Assembly: GCA_019722365.1 (NCBI GenBank) | Contig: JADFUC010000019.1 | Span: 62,001 to 126,000, forward strand | Reading direction: 5' to 3' | DNA length: 64,000 nt | Source: Lithospermum erythrorhizon | Taxonomy: Eukaryota > Streptophyta > Magnoliopsida > Boraginales > Boraginaceae | Part shown: piece by piece, positions 1 through 12,060 of the stretch | How positions within the stretch are numbered: position 1 is the stretch's first letter | Layout of the letters: every line of letters begins with the position of its first letter | Made by a program: the position numbers and the translations under genes | Notes under the pieces: model-generated | Told to the model about the DNA's origin: nothing | Databases searched by the model: none | What the model saw: only the letters and a program-made list of their open reading frames with translations

Positions 1-2460
1 AAGAAATTCAATAATTAACAAACACTGGTATTGATCTTCAATTATGGCACTACAACCTTTCCCGGATATCAAATCTATTACGAAGTAACTTTCTAGCGCA
101 ATCTTGGAAAAAAGACGAACTCTTGGAACGTTCGAGACAACAAAAAATCTTGGAATTTGGGGAAGCTTGCTGAAGATCAACTATTTCAAAATAATTATGG
201 ATTATAATAAAGAAAATATTGGTCAAGAATTGAAGATACAAACTAATTATGTCAAAATTTATGAGTGAAACAAATATATTACCTCCATCCTCAAAACATT
301 GTCCATTTTGATTTTGAAACAAAATTGCTTCCCAATTGATACACAGCTTTAAAAAATTATCATATTAATACTAAACTAGGCTGAAAATACCACTTCGTAT
401 ATTTTAACATCATATTTTACATTGTTATAGTACATCATATTCAAATATATTGACTTCAAATTTCAGACATAAAAAATTTAACCCATCAAAATTCAAAACT
501 GGACAACTTTTTGGGACAAAGGTAATATATATATATATATATATAAATACACATATTTCAGTATGCAGAGATTACATAAAAGGAAGACTAAAGGGATTAC
601 CTTAGATGATGTGATCGAAATGGAGAGGTTGATCGAATTGTTTGTAGAAGGCAGAGAAAGAGGTTTACAGAGATGAAAAAATAACAAGATTCTTGAAACT
701 TCTTCAGGGTTTATGATCTTTTTGGTGGGTTTATATTTTTTTCAATTCACTAATTTTCCACTTGGCCGAGTCCGATTTGTAAGGATTTCGTTAAGCATGC
801 TACTTAAAAAAGAAAAGCTTAGTAATTTCATCTATTATTTAATTTATTAGTCAAGTAAATCACTTTAAACACTACGCAAGTAATCTATCATTATATAACG
901 CAATATCGACCGTTACTAAACGTTTCAAATTTCTAAATATCCATTACACCCTTTAATTTCTACTAAAATCTACCAAATAACTTACTCACACAAATAACTT
1001 CTCATTGAAATAAATTAAATACAAAGTTATTAGAATAAAATACAATGTCCCAAATAAGGTTTACTAATAATCATGAAAAAGTAGAATGTATATAACATAT
1101 AGATAGAGTTTGTACATAAATTTAATGTTTTGTTTTTATGTATATTGAAGCTAAATCCAATTATTATAATTTTTAAATCCAAGAATTATATATATTCTAA
1201 TATTTTAATTTCCTCTTTTTTGTATATGTTGTATAATTGAAAATGTTATAGCAATTATGAAAAAATTTACTATAAAAATAATAAATTATAAAAATAATAA
1301 AGTAATTCGCACAGGTTAGACTGTGTAGAAATAGCTAGTTTACTTAAGCCTCGAAATCTTGGTTCGGTATTTACTGCCTCCAATTTATTTAAACTGAATT
1401 TTTCATATTATTATTAAACTTGAATTTTTATTATAATAAATATAATGGGTCTTGTACTGAAAGGAAAAATTATAATATATTTTATTTTTATTAATCATGA
1501 TATAATTAAAAAGTAATTTATGGAAAAAAATGGATATACAAAAACGAAAACAACAATTAAAATGTATTGAAACTAATATTTGGTTATGTAAAAAATACCA
1601 TATGGTTTGATTTAGAAATAAAAATATTTTACTTTCATCCTAAATTTATTATTTAAAGATTTTATATTAACATGCAATATGATAACACACAAGTATGTAA
1701 TGTATATCTTTTAATTTTATTAATATTTTAATAGACATACAGGGTTAAACAATTGAATTATAACTCAAAAAGTATGTATGACTTTTTGTTGTATAAAAAA
1801 TATTTTAGTTAAATTGGAATGAATGAAATATTAGCAAGACTTTGTATATAAAGTTGATGTATCCAAGTCTATTGATGATTTTGTGTGGGTCATTATTTAT
1901 GGTCAGACTTGGAATCAATCGATCGGTTTGAGTAAGCTGTTGTATACTAGGATGTCCCATAATATTGTCCATATTATCTACATCTTATTTACCCATCAAG
2001 TATTTTGGAATAATTTGGGGTTGGAACTAGATCGACAGTTTAAGGATCGGGTTAGGTTTTAGGTTTTATAGATAAACTTAGGGTTGGGTATTAGGTATAG
2101 CCAAATTTTCCTAACCATTTTCATTGACATCCCTATTTATCGAACATGATAATGATTACTTCATGACAAGGAGTAATTTGATTCTAATTCCTGTAAAATA
2201 TCTAAAGCGCCTTCTAATCTAGGGCAAAACTCGGTGGATCAACTAACACCAACATAGGGCATGCCCTGGAAGAATTAGGTAAACCAGAAATGATGAGGCA
2301 GTCTTCAATAATGCAAAAAAACAATCTTTTGACTTATTTACTTGTCTTCCTAGCATTGCAATGCATATTTTATCTTATTTTTTCCTGTTTTAACCCTATT
2401 AAATACCAATGCCTTCAATTAATTTTCATGGGATGGATTAGATATTAAATATCATCAATT
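1..2460. other. AT-rich intergenic DNA, no gene seen
   Basis: No coding segment could be supported on either strand. The sequence is AT-rich, with poly-A/T runs and a short (TA)n microsatellite at about 521-545. Short ORFs here have no recognisable motif and look like chance open frames. Confidence 0.6.
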
Positions 2461-2665
2461 AAGAGCTACACTTCTCTCTTATGCTACATTCTTATAAAGA
2501 GTAAAATAAAGAGGTTGAAGAATATGCAAATCAAAGAAAAGTGTTTGGCCATTCTTATAAAAGATTCAATGCATTCTTCTGCTACATTTTTATAAAGATA
2601 GATTCACCACATTCTTCGACAAAGTAAATTCAAGATCAACTCTTCACATTCTAATCAAAGCAAAG
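2460..2665. repeat. Imperfect short repeats around CATTCTTATAAA
   Basis: Segments resembling CATTCTTATAAAGA, AAGCAAAG and GTTGAAGAAT recur several times in this stretch, for example GGTTGAAGAAT near 2512 and again near 2667. The units are irregular, so this is a degenerate local duplication rather than a clean tandem array. Confidence 0.4.
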
Positions 2666-3115
2666 TGGTTGAAGAATTTACTGAAAGTCAAGTTGGGAAC
2701 AAATCTGAAGAATTGTCATTATACGTTTCAGATTCAGAAGATAATGATTCTGAAAAGAAGATATTCATACTACCAAAGAATCGTAGGATTGTTGCTTCTT
2801 TGAACGTTCCATCCAATTTAGTTTACTATGCCAGTAATGTATCTTTAAGAAAGGTATAAGTTTCTTACATTCTTTCAGTAATGTTTCTAACCTATGATTG
2901 ATCAGTTTTAGTCTAAAATTGATGTGTTCCGTCAACATTCTCAGTTCGATCTAAATAAGCTATCCGAAGAACAAAAGGAAGAAGATGAAGAAGAACTATG
3001 TTTGCGTGAGGATGTGATGAGTCATCGTCTTGATTTGAACAAGCAACTTATTGATATAGGCGGATTACATCCCAATTTAGAGATTGAAGATGTAAAAGTA
3101 TTCATGACCATTTGA
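2602..3115 (+). CDS. Unrecognised two-exon ORF or gene fragment
   Basis: I do not recognise this protein. An open frame from about 2602 (no ATG seen; a GTG lies at 2665) runs to 2853 and is followed by GTATAAG. A TTTTAG acceptor ends at 2911, and the frame resumes in the same phase at 2912 and ends in TGA at 3115. The implied intron is only 58 bp, short for a plant. The first part is Ser/Asp/Glu-rich (VSDSEDNDSEKK); the second contains an acidic run (EEQKEEDEEEL) and ends IEDVKVFMTI. There is no signal peptide or membrane segment. The missing start suggests a gene fragment or a 3' end whose earlier exons are lost. Imperfect repeats lie just upstream (2460-2660). Coding status is inferred only from the frame-preserving splice. 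Confidence 0.3.
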
Positions 3116-3868
3116 TTACTTCATTTGGTGTTGTTTGGCTTGGTATTTGCTCAGTTCAATTGAAGTATTTTACTTGCGTAGTTCATTTGGGGTTGACTAA
3201 ATAAAACAATATGAGTGTTTGGTATTTCAGCTGTTCAACACTTATTTTCTTGTTTCATTTACTTTCTAGAACCAAATGAGTTTAAACTGGAACAATGAGA
3301 TCAAAGATCATTTTATATGGTCCAGTTACTACATTTTTGTCCTGAAAACTTTTGTCCACTTCGACTTTACAACTTAAAAGTTTTGTAGACATTCTCAACT
3401 TAAAATGTGTGAATCTCATCATCTCGACTAAAGAAGACCTCTACACATCCATTTGTTTTAAGGGTCATCTAAAAACTTCACAATTAGTTTTTTCATAAAA
3501 TCAAAACTAACTAAAATTCTAACAATTTGATCCTGACCCCCATCCTATCAAATATCTTCCAACATTCTTCTTCAATTTTTGTCCAAATTTAATCTCTCAT
3601 TCACAAATAAAGAATCAAAATCCAAACAAAAAAAATATCATTATATTATAAATAATGAATGCAAAGAGATATGATCCTATACTGGTGTCTACTAAGGTTG
3701 CCTCTCCTAAAAATACAACAATTTTTTGTTGGTAAATGAGAAATTTTTCCTTCTCTAGTTTGTTTAACAAGTCGAAAATTTGCTACTTTTTGCTCTAAAA
3801 TCTATACTCAATAGTATGTTTGTTGGTTTTATATCCTCATGGTATAATGTTAGTTTTACACCATAGTG

Positions 3869-4240
3869 TGTCATGATCCTAGTGTGATATATAATTGAGT
3901 GATATAACAGAGCACATATTTTTTCTAGGGCACAAAAGGAGCCAAAAATAGTTAGAAGTTTGATATATTATTAGTTTATTTTATTTCTAGAGAGCATAGT
4001 GTGACCTCACAGTAGCTCTTCTATATAAACATACATGTGAGAATATTGTAAAGGCAAGAAATGAAATGAATTAATTCTACTATTTCTATGGTTACTCTCT
4101 CCCCAATGTCTATTTTCTCTCTCTCTCTAAACTTTATCTTTAATCTATCTTAACACCCACTAACTCTCTTTTTCCACTTTCTTCTATCTATTCTTGTACT
4201 ATCTATTTAACTTGATTTAACCTATCAAGGTGAACTACCA
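3869..4240 (+). repeat. Left LTR of the 3.9-7.1 kb element
   Basis: It matches 6677-7053 over almost its whole length. Shared blocks include GTGATATATA, GAGTGATATAACAGAGCACAT (split by small changes), GTGTGACCTCACA and AGCTCTTC.ATATAAAC, followed by a CT-rich stretch. A TATA-like ATATAAAC sits near 4022. Confidence 0.65.
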
Positions 4241-4508
4241 CTTAGAAGTATAAATTGGGGGACTATCCCTCAGGACTTGATCTCGTTACCTTGTCAACGT
4301 CTTTCTAAATCTTTTTCCAGAATTTATTAGTGGTGGTTCATATCTCCATAGTTGTTCTATTGAATTATGAAAAAACCGTATACACCTTCTAGGAGAATTG
4401 AAATCAACTCTTCAGTTTCAGTATTCACTCTATAATACTCATAAGGAAATGTTTGTGAATGAGAAGCGAAAGTTCGAGGAACAATAGATAGAAACCAAAA
4501 ATATAATA

Positions 4509-4687
4509 CTCTCTCCATCCCTTTATATAAGACCCATTTATTTTTGCACAAAGTTTAAGAAAAATTCAAACACATCTCACAAACAAAGTTTTTTCTCCAA
4601 TTTTTATTACTTAATTTGGTAAAATGGGAACCAAAAAAGAGATTTTTATTTTGGAAAAATGGTTCTTAGATTAAGGGATAGAGGGAG
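4509..4687. mobile_element. Stowaway-like MITE
   Basis: The left end reads TACTCTCTCCATCCC and the reverse complement of the right end reads TACTCCCTCTATCCC, about 12 of 15 bases identical. Both ends sit next to a TA dinucleotide (4507-4508 and 4688-4689), the expected Tc1/mariner target. The size (about 180 bp), AT-rich centre and CTCCCTC-type termini are typical of Stowaway MITEs. It has no coding capacity. It lies inside the LTR element at 3869-7053 and so inserted later. Confidence 0.7.
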
Positions 4688-6676
4688 TACTAGATATGTT
4701 TGAGAATTTATCGGAACCTCAAACTGATGAGTTCCATTCAATAGCAGACGACTGTGGGTATTCTATATTTTAAGGTAGATTAAATGTCTATTTCGGACCA
4801 ACACATGCTTTCCTTGTAGAGTGTGGAATTTTAATGGGTTATTATAGCATAAATTCGGTGTGTATGAGGTATTTGGTGAGTTGTCTGAAAGAGTGGACGA
4901 TGATCGTCCTATTGTTGATCAGGTAATATATGATAATTATGATGATGATCAACAAATAGTGGATAATGATGATATACAATTTGGGTCTAGAATTTCTCGC
5001 CCATTTGGAGCCAAAATAATTCTTTGCTACTGAGGTGTTCGATAAAATGCATGAGGGGGATATTATTGTTGATTTGTCATTATATGATGTTTATGAAGAT
5101 GAATACCGGGGAATCATAACTCCACATTCATCATAAGCGTGGAGATGTGATATGGGAGTAGAGTGTCGTTGATATATCTTCATCCCAGAGAAACAACACT
5201 TCCATCTCCGTAAATCTGACATTGAAACGTTGCTCAAATCACAAAGATGAGTTCTATAGATTTTAAGGGGTGGGATAAGTATAAGAATAAAATGGATTCG
5301 ATATGCCAACCTCCTTTCTCAACTTCAACGAACTCACATGATGAACTCTTCAATATAACGACAACATCGTACTAGAAGGAATGAGGTATTAAACTTAAAA
5401 TCGACTGATAGCTTTGATGGTGTTATGTGGAATGAATTATTTGGTTCTAGAATTCTTTTGAAGCTACCTGGTTGGTTGAAGATAATTATAGTAAACAACT
5501 ATAGCTTCGAAGAGTAGAGTGAAAATTTAAGTTGGTCGAAATCAGATCCTGAGATCATAATTAGAGTGCGACTAATGTTATACACTTCATCAACCTTGTT
5601 CCAAATGTGGCCAACAAGACACTCTTCATTATGGATAGTGAACTATAGATACCCAAGCTGCTTTGGTTGTTAACTCACATGAAATTGACTTGGATCCTCA
5701 TGAGTCAATATTTTTAGGTATATCAGCTTTGTATTATCACTTTCTTTTACTTGAGGTGAAGTAATTTCTAGGACAAAAGACATTTAATAGATTGAATAAC
5801 TTTGCTTCAATGTTGCTTAGTCAATTGCATGTATTTAGTAAGATGATTCATTCTTTATGGTATATTGTTTATTAAAGTACAAAATCGGGCTCAAGATCAG
5901 TGGTCATGGTGCCTTAATTTTGGAAAAGAGTTTAGCTATTATGACTTGGAATGTGATCGTTCTTTATCGACGTCTTTGCAAAATCAAATTTATTTTTAAG
6001 TTTCAATTTATATGACCTTGGAATAGGTGATTGTTTGGTTTTCTCCACGTTCGTATTTGATAATAATTTAGTTGTTATACTTCGAAGTTGTTTGATGCCT
6101 CGTTTATTGTTTTCGGAGGTTAGTCTGATAGTTGGAAATGCTTTGGAGTTGTGTTTCATTGTTTATTTTGAGAGCTTTACTACTACCCTCATAAATCAAC
6201 AATGGGATTCTAGAATTCCAAGATGAACAATCACTGGTTTGAAATTCTCCTCAGTGGGCAGAAGTTTATCTTATAAATTGTCTTCAATCAACACATAAAA
6301 CTTGGAGTGTACACGACAATTGGAAATCAATCTTGTAGCACTAAAAAGAAGAAATATGGAACTATCACTTTATGGTAAACAATCTGCCTTGGTGTATTGG
6401 AACACTGATGATGCAACACTATTGAGACATCAACTAACTACAAACTTTAGGACAACGCTTGTTTGCAATGTTTGCTGAAAGTAGTAAGCCTGGGATGATT
6501 TCGAGGAAAGTGTTAGTGAGTGTAGTATTACTCCCATTATACGATAGGACCCAAAAATTGCTATCCATTTCAAATTATTTTCTAGAAGAACATTCATTCC
6601 TTTACATTTTGGACAACTTAACATATGATCATTTATATTTGCACATACTTGGGGACAAGTATGCTTTAAGGAAAAA

Positions 6677-7053
6677 TATCATGATCACAGTGTGATATAT
6701 AGTTGAGTGATATAACAGAGCACATGTTTTCTCTAGCTCACAAAAAGATCCAAAAGTAGTTAGAAGTTTTATATATTATTAATTTATTTTAATTGTACCC
6801 ATGTAAAGTGTGACCTCACACTAGCTCTTCAATATAAACAAACAATAGAGAATATTTTAAAGGCAAGAAATTAAATGAATTAATTCCCTCTTCTATGCTT
6901 CTCTCTCTAGTCTATTTTACTCTCTCTAGTCTATCTCTCTCCCTCTTTCTCTAAAGCGTAACTCTAAAGTCTATCTTCTTCCTCACTAAGCTCTTCCATT
7001 TCTTCTAATATTCTTCTACTCTACATCGACCATAAAACTATCGAGGTCATTTC
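6677..7053 (+). repeat. Right LTR of the 3.9-7.1 kb element
   Basis: Partner of 3869-4240, with many substitutions and small indels that imply an old insertion. The TCTCTCTAGTCTATT block in the CT-rich part is repeated more times here than in the left copy. Confidence 0.65.
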
Positions 7054-9490
7054 TGTGAGTGAGGTAAGCTAAAGCCTTGGCAATGCTCGAGAACTATCTT
7101 TTGTTTTGATATATTGAAGCAACATTACATGATCTCACTACTAACTCAAAATATTTTGGACATTCTGCAAAAATTCTAGATCACATCATATTTGAGTAGG
7201 CAATTGTCCATTCTACTACAGGTGTAACTTTTTTATGTGGGATTTTTAGATGTATTTGAACACGTGTTTTACCATTGTCTCTTTGCATATATGAATTTGG
7301 TTACCCATACATAATTTACCTTTCTAGATGGGTATTCATTGAAAAGATTTAACAATCATTTGTATAAGCTCCTCAATAGTCTTGAAGATTCTCTATGTTG
7401 TAGCTACTGTATAGTGCTATGAAACCTAATGTCTAAGATGTTCATATCCGGAGAAATTAGAGTTACCATATTAATTTGTTCTTGAGACCCGAAGCGACGC
7501 CACTTGAAATTGTTCATCGCTTGGATCGGGGCATTGCCTCGGTTGTATAAACCCCCTGCTTCCCCCCCATAGCCTCTAAAGTAGTAAGAAGAGTTAACTT
7601 TGGGGTTGCAATTTCTTTCTATCGGCCAAGGACAAACAAATAGGAAGGGAGCGCTTATAACGTTATGTTGTAGCTCTTTGTATAGCGCTATCAAATCCAA
7701 TGTCACATTGAATATATATAACCCAAGCGGTATTTTTCGAGGCACACATTTCGGTGCTGAATAACATCATCCCGACCAACAACGCCCTCGCAACTTCTCT
7801 AGTAACTAATGTAATCGATTTCATTTCTATCATCCAACATCTACATTTACACTTCCCGACATTGAGCTTCTATGATAGTACTAAAAGGAAATACTCAATC
7901 TTATCGGCCAAATGTTTCATTCCATTTAATAAATGAGCCTAGGGCAAGCCATTGAAAATAAAAGCAAAATCGTTCCAATATAATTCTTGCTTTGACATGC
8001 TTATGAACAAGTTGTTCTTGGTAGGAAGTAGATAATATGATTCCGATTTCTTTGTAGAGTGTACAGAATCATTTCTACGTTAATGTGCGTAATTGTATAT
8101 GGAGACAAGCTTTGCTTCTTCAGGGAAGTGAATATGATTCCAATCTATCATTGACATGCAAAATTATAAGCATGTTCTTTTATTCTCATCCTTTAAAATT
8201 AGTTTGATTGCATTTGAGTGTCAACAAATAAGACCTTCCTTGGACAGCCTGAATACTTTACTATGTTACCTAACGCAACGTCAATTGAAAGTATAGTTGT
8301 ACGTTATCTTAAAGGAATTTTTGAACTTGATTTATATCTATTTGAAATCTTTTTCTCCAACAATTTTTAGTTCTCTTTTGAGAAACATTCACTTGTCTTT
8401 CTGGTGGAGTATCCTTATGTTGGTTCCAAATCCTTTGAATTGTTTTCAAAGGCAGCTTCAACAAATCTGATACCTCATTCGTATGCCTTTTTCAGAACTC
8501 CATTAACACTTTTCTGCAATAACACATTATATATCATCTGTATTTTGTCATAATTTAACATCTCATGTCGCCTCCCTAAGTTCAAATGTCTCAATGTTAC
8601 TTGAATTGATTGCGCCTTCTTGTTCCACTATTTCTCCCTGGTATATTACATCTTCTTTATCCAAATTGACAAAGTCTTCAGCTTCCATCTCACGGCTCCT
8701 ACAACTTTCGTGCTAACTTTATGTCTGAATTGATTTACCTGAGTTTGAAAATCGGTGGAGTTAGCCCCTGAACTATCCAAACTAGTCATTATAGGAGGTT
8801 GCATTCACTTCTTGTTAAAATTGTGGAATCCCAACTGAAAGGAAAATCGGAATTGTACATCTATTAGACTATTGGTTCCAGTTTTAATAAACAAAACATA
8901 TTTAAATCATTTTAAAACAGAAATATAATAAAAAAAAAATACAACTTCCCCCACCCCCACCCCTAATTTCCTCGTCATCACCTACTAAACACTTCCTGAG
9001 CATCTTACGGAAATGGTTTGAGGAACTAAATTTGATCTAAATGAAGAATTTGCATATTACTGACCTAATAAATTCAAGAACTAAATCCAATATATTCATT
9101 TTGAAATACCAAAGATTTGCATATTGCTTCACAAAAATTTGAACTTTACCTTGTATCTTTATTGGGTTTGTAGATTTTGGTTTAAATTAGTTAATATGAA
9201 GATCTTATGCTTGGGTGGAAATAGTAATTCAATTGGTTTTACTTATTTATACATATTTTGCCATTGTTTTAGAGCAATTATAGCTTGTTTACTTGCCAGT
9301 ATATAACTTTTCTTTTTCTTTCCATATAGCTTAGTATAAAATGAATTGACTTCTCTATTAATTTTAAAGTTACATCAATTTGATGAAATTTTCTTGCGGA
9401 TGGTGGTTGTGTGGGGATAGTTGGGGTGAGGCTTATGGAAGAAAACGTCATTAATGGGCTTGGGTGGTGGATATGGTCATGAAGGTGGTT
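7054..9490. other. Intergenic DNA with a GC-richer island at about 7440-7665
   Basis: No gene was recognised. The 7404-7745 interval is open on the minus strand (113 codons) and contains GC-richer sequence unlike its surroundings, but the translation matches no family I know. The island is flanked by two related 50-bp sequences beginning ATGTTGTAGCT (about 7395 and 7663). The rest, including 8300-8800, gives only chance ORFs. A G/T-rich stretch starts near 9395. Confidence 0.45.
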
Positions 9491-9495
9491 GTGGT
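9395..9495. repeat. G-rich GGTGGTTGTGG-type low-complexity tract, left part
   Basis: Repeated GGTGG and GTTGTGG motifs occur here. The same kind of sequence resumes at 11771 after the solo LTR, so the LTR appears to split one G-rich tract. Confidence 0.5.
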
Positions 9496-11770
9496 TGTTG
9501 GACTACGAGTCCTGTACACACCTTGTTTTAATGATGACAAGCTTACATTGATTTACTATGCTCCCCAACAAATGTGCTTAAGTGATTTATTTCATAGGTA
9601 TGTTAGAATGGTGCTTGTCGGACGCAAAGTTGACATTAATATCAAACAAGCACAATATCAAGGTATTGAAGACAATGAAGAAGAAATGTCATGGCAGGCT
9701 TAAGTGATTTTGCAATGCCAAAATATGAGTATGGTGAGATAGAAGAAGAATCAACCATCACAAAATTTGAAAGTGAAGAATGGCGATGAAGAGAAGATCG
9801 TCCGTCACCGATCGCTAAGAAAGGACCAAGAAGAAAAGTTCACGAAGAATCAAGATCGGAAGAGGCAGGTCACGGATGCGAGCCGAAGATTAGGTAAAAG
9901 TTATGGCTTGAATCTTACTTTACTTCTTTCCTTGATCTTGATTGAAGTTCTTATTTGGGAGATATTTTTCAAATCATTTTTGCTAAAAGATCTTAACCGT
10001 TTCAATATTTTTAAGAATGTTTGTCAAAGAAAATATTTTGAAAATCTTAATGTATATAAAACTGGGGTTTGAATTCATTTATTAAAAAGGGTTTGAAAAG
10101 ATATTTCCAGCTTTTGAATCGTCAAAATACGGAGTTATAACGAAGCAAGAAATGCGATTTTAAGTTTTACTAGCGCCCCATCCGAGACCCATCGAGACCC
10201 AGGGGTCTCGATGACCTGAAGCTTTTTTTGCGTTTTTTCTCTGCTTAGACCCCATCGAGACCTAGCCTCTCGATGAGGTCTCGATGGGTGTCAAAATATA
10301 GCCGTTTGTGTCCGTTTTAACTCCATTTTCTCACCCCTTTAAATACCAAATCTTCCAAACTTTTCCCCAACTTTTCCCAAACAATTATAAATGTTTTTAA
10401 ACTCATTTCTCATCTTTAAAACACCAAATCTCTCAAACACATGAGCTTTAATTGCTGATTTATCAAAGAGAGTGAGTTTGTGGTTTTATGCTAAAGTTTG
10501 AAATGAGAAATGGAAAACTTCAAAGAGCATTCAAGGTGTTTGATGAAATGCTCAAATGGGGAGTTCAAGAGCTTCAAAAGTCTTATCACTCAACAAAAGG
10601 AGTTGAAGACAAGCTTCAATGTATCATCTACTCAATGTAAGGAGTTATAAATTGTGCCAAAATTGTAATCCTATTGTAGCTCATTGAGGGAGCATTTAGA
10701 TTGGGATGAAACAACAATCTACATTCTATAAAGAGAGATGTCCGCTAAAGTTAAGTTTGTTCTTCATACTAGAGGCTTGAGGGTCCGAGGTGTTGTGAGG
10801 CTTACTCAAGCTAGGAATCGAGTAGATTGCCGTAGTGTTGAGGCTAGTGCTTAAGCAATAGGACATAGAGTGCTCGGGTAAGAGGAGTTGCATCTCCGAC
10901 TTGATTGGAATTTGAAATCCACAGGGTGCGTCTTGGGTTAGTGGTGTATTAACGAGAAGTTATGAGCTAAGAGTTGTGAGTTGGTTTGGGCTTCACCAAC
11001 TTGACACATCTAAGTGATTCTAGTAAGCCTAAAGGTGAGGAGCACTTGGGTGGGGATGTAGATTAAGCGAACCTCATTGAAACACCGTCAATCGAGTTCA
11101 CATCTTCTTTCCACTACTCTTTTACTTTTGTGCACATATTATATATATGCTAGAATTGCTAGGATTCGATTATATACTAGTTTATACGCTTTATTAAGAT
11201 ATCTTCGGCATATAATTGAATTATTGTGTTAAATTGATAAGTCGAGAGTTTAATCGAGGCTAAAATAGAATATCTATGTTGATCTTAATTATGATATTCA
11301 TGATTAGGATAGTTTGATTTGCTTTCGATAGACTTAATTGTTATATTAAAATTTACCGATCAAATCATAATTAAACTTGTTATCAAAAGAATATCTTAAA
11401 CTCACTACAAAATATATCTATGTATTGAATTGTAAGTATGTTTAATAATATAGATTGCTAGGATTGATGGTAGCCATGAATGGACTTAATCGTATTATGC
11501 ATGAATAAGGCTTAATGTTAATATTGATCAAAATGAGTTTTGAATGTTTTATTGCACATAATGATTCTTTCAGATCATTTTATTGTTTCATCTTTTATCT
11601 AGCGTTCATTTTGAGATTGATATACTACTTTAGTTTATTCAGCATTTGTTTTATAAATTGCTAAATTAAATTAGCAGTGAAACTTGAATTAAAGTTTGTA
11701 TAAAATTAAAGCGGTCAACGACCTTTTAGTCATATTCACCCCCCACACTCTGGGGCGTCGTATAGGCTAA
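9496..11770 (+). mobile_element. Solo LTR, Ty1/copia SIRE/Maximus-like
   Basis: The sequence opens TGTTGGAC, has TTTAATGATGACAAGC shortly after, and near its end has ATTCACCCCCC followed by GGCTAA. These features are shared by long LTRs of plant SIRE/Maximus-type copia elements; the family name rests on general knowledge and is tentative. The 5-mer GTGGT lies immediately on both sides (9491-9495 and 11771-11775), consistent with a target duplication, although the tract itself is GTGG-rich. The final CA expected at the right end is missing. No internal coding region or partner LTR of the same orientation is present. A related copy in the opposite orientation lies at 25780-27109. Confidence 0.6.
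10190..10288. repeat. Two inverted-repeat hairpins with CATCGAGACC arms
   Basis: CATCGAGACCC (10190-10200) faces GGGTCTCGATG (10203-10213), giving an 11-bp stem with a 2-nt loop. CCCATCGAGACC (10251-10262) faces GGTCTCGATGGG (10277-10288), giving a 12-bp stem. Both lie inside the solo LTR. Confidence 0.8.
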
Positions 11771-12060
11771 GTGGTGGTGGTAGGGGTGTGTTTACGGTAT
11801 GAGGTGGGGTGGGGTTGATGATGAAAAGTCTTAGGGTGGGGGGAGGGGGTGAGGTTGATGTTAAAAGACTAGGGGAGGAGAGGAGTAGAGGTTGATGATA
11901 GAAAAAGTTTTGGGTGATGGTGATAAAGGTTGGGTTGGGGGTGTTGATGGTGATGAAATTTTGCTTGGGGGGGGTCTGTCAGTGGTGAAGGTGTTACAGC
12001 ATGATGATGGTGGAGAGGGTCTGAGGTTTGCTTAGGATGAGGTAGAAGGGTTACTTTTAA
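11771..12060. repeat. G-rich low-complexity tract, right part
   Basis: Imperfect repeats of GGTTGATGATGA, GGTGGTGG and GGGGTG motifs with long G runs. It continues the tract interrupted by the solo LTR. Confidence 0.6.

Larger units (their letters stand above)
3869..7053 (+). mobile_element. Short LTR element, coding region decayed or non-autonomous
   Basis: Two related direct repeats of about 370 bp (3869-4240 and 6677-7053) bracket roughly 2.4 kb of internal DNA. The downstream copy is preceded by AAGGAAAAA, a possible polypurine tract, and both copies open with T(G/A)TCATGATC, consistent with + orientation. No gag or pol motif was found inside. The element is therefore either a non-autonomous LARD-like element or a badly decayed one. 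A Stowaway-like MITE (4509-4687) lies inside it. No convincing target duplication or primer binding site was seen, so the outer ends are approximate. Confidence 0.6.

Noticed and set aside
7404..7745. A 113-codon ORF suspected to be mitochondrial DNA
   Set aside because: The composition differs from its surroundings, but no organelle gene could be recognised, so no gene or origin is claimed.
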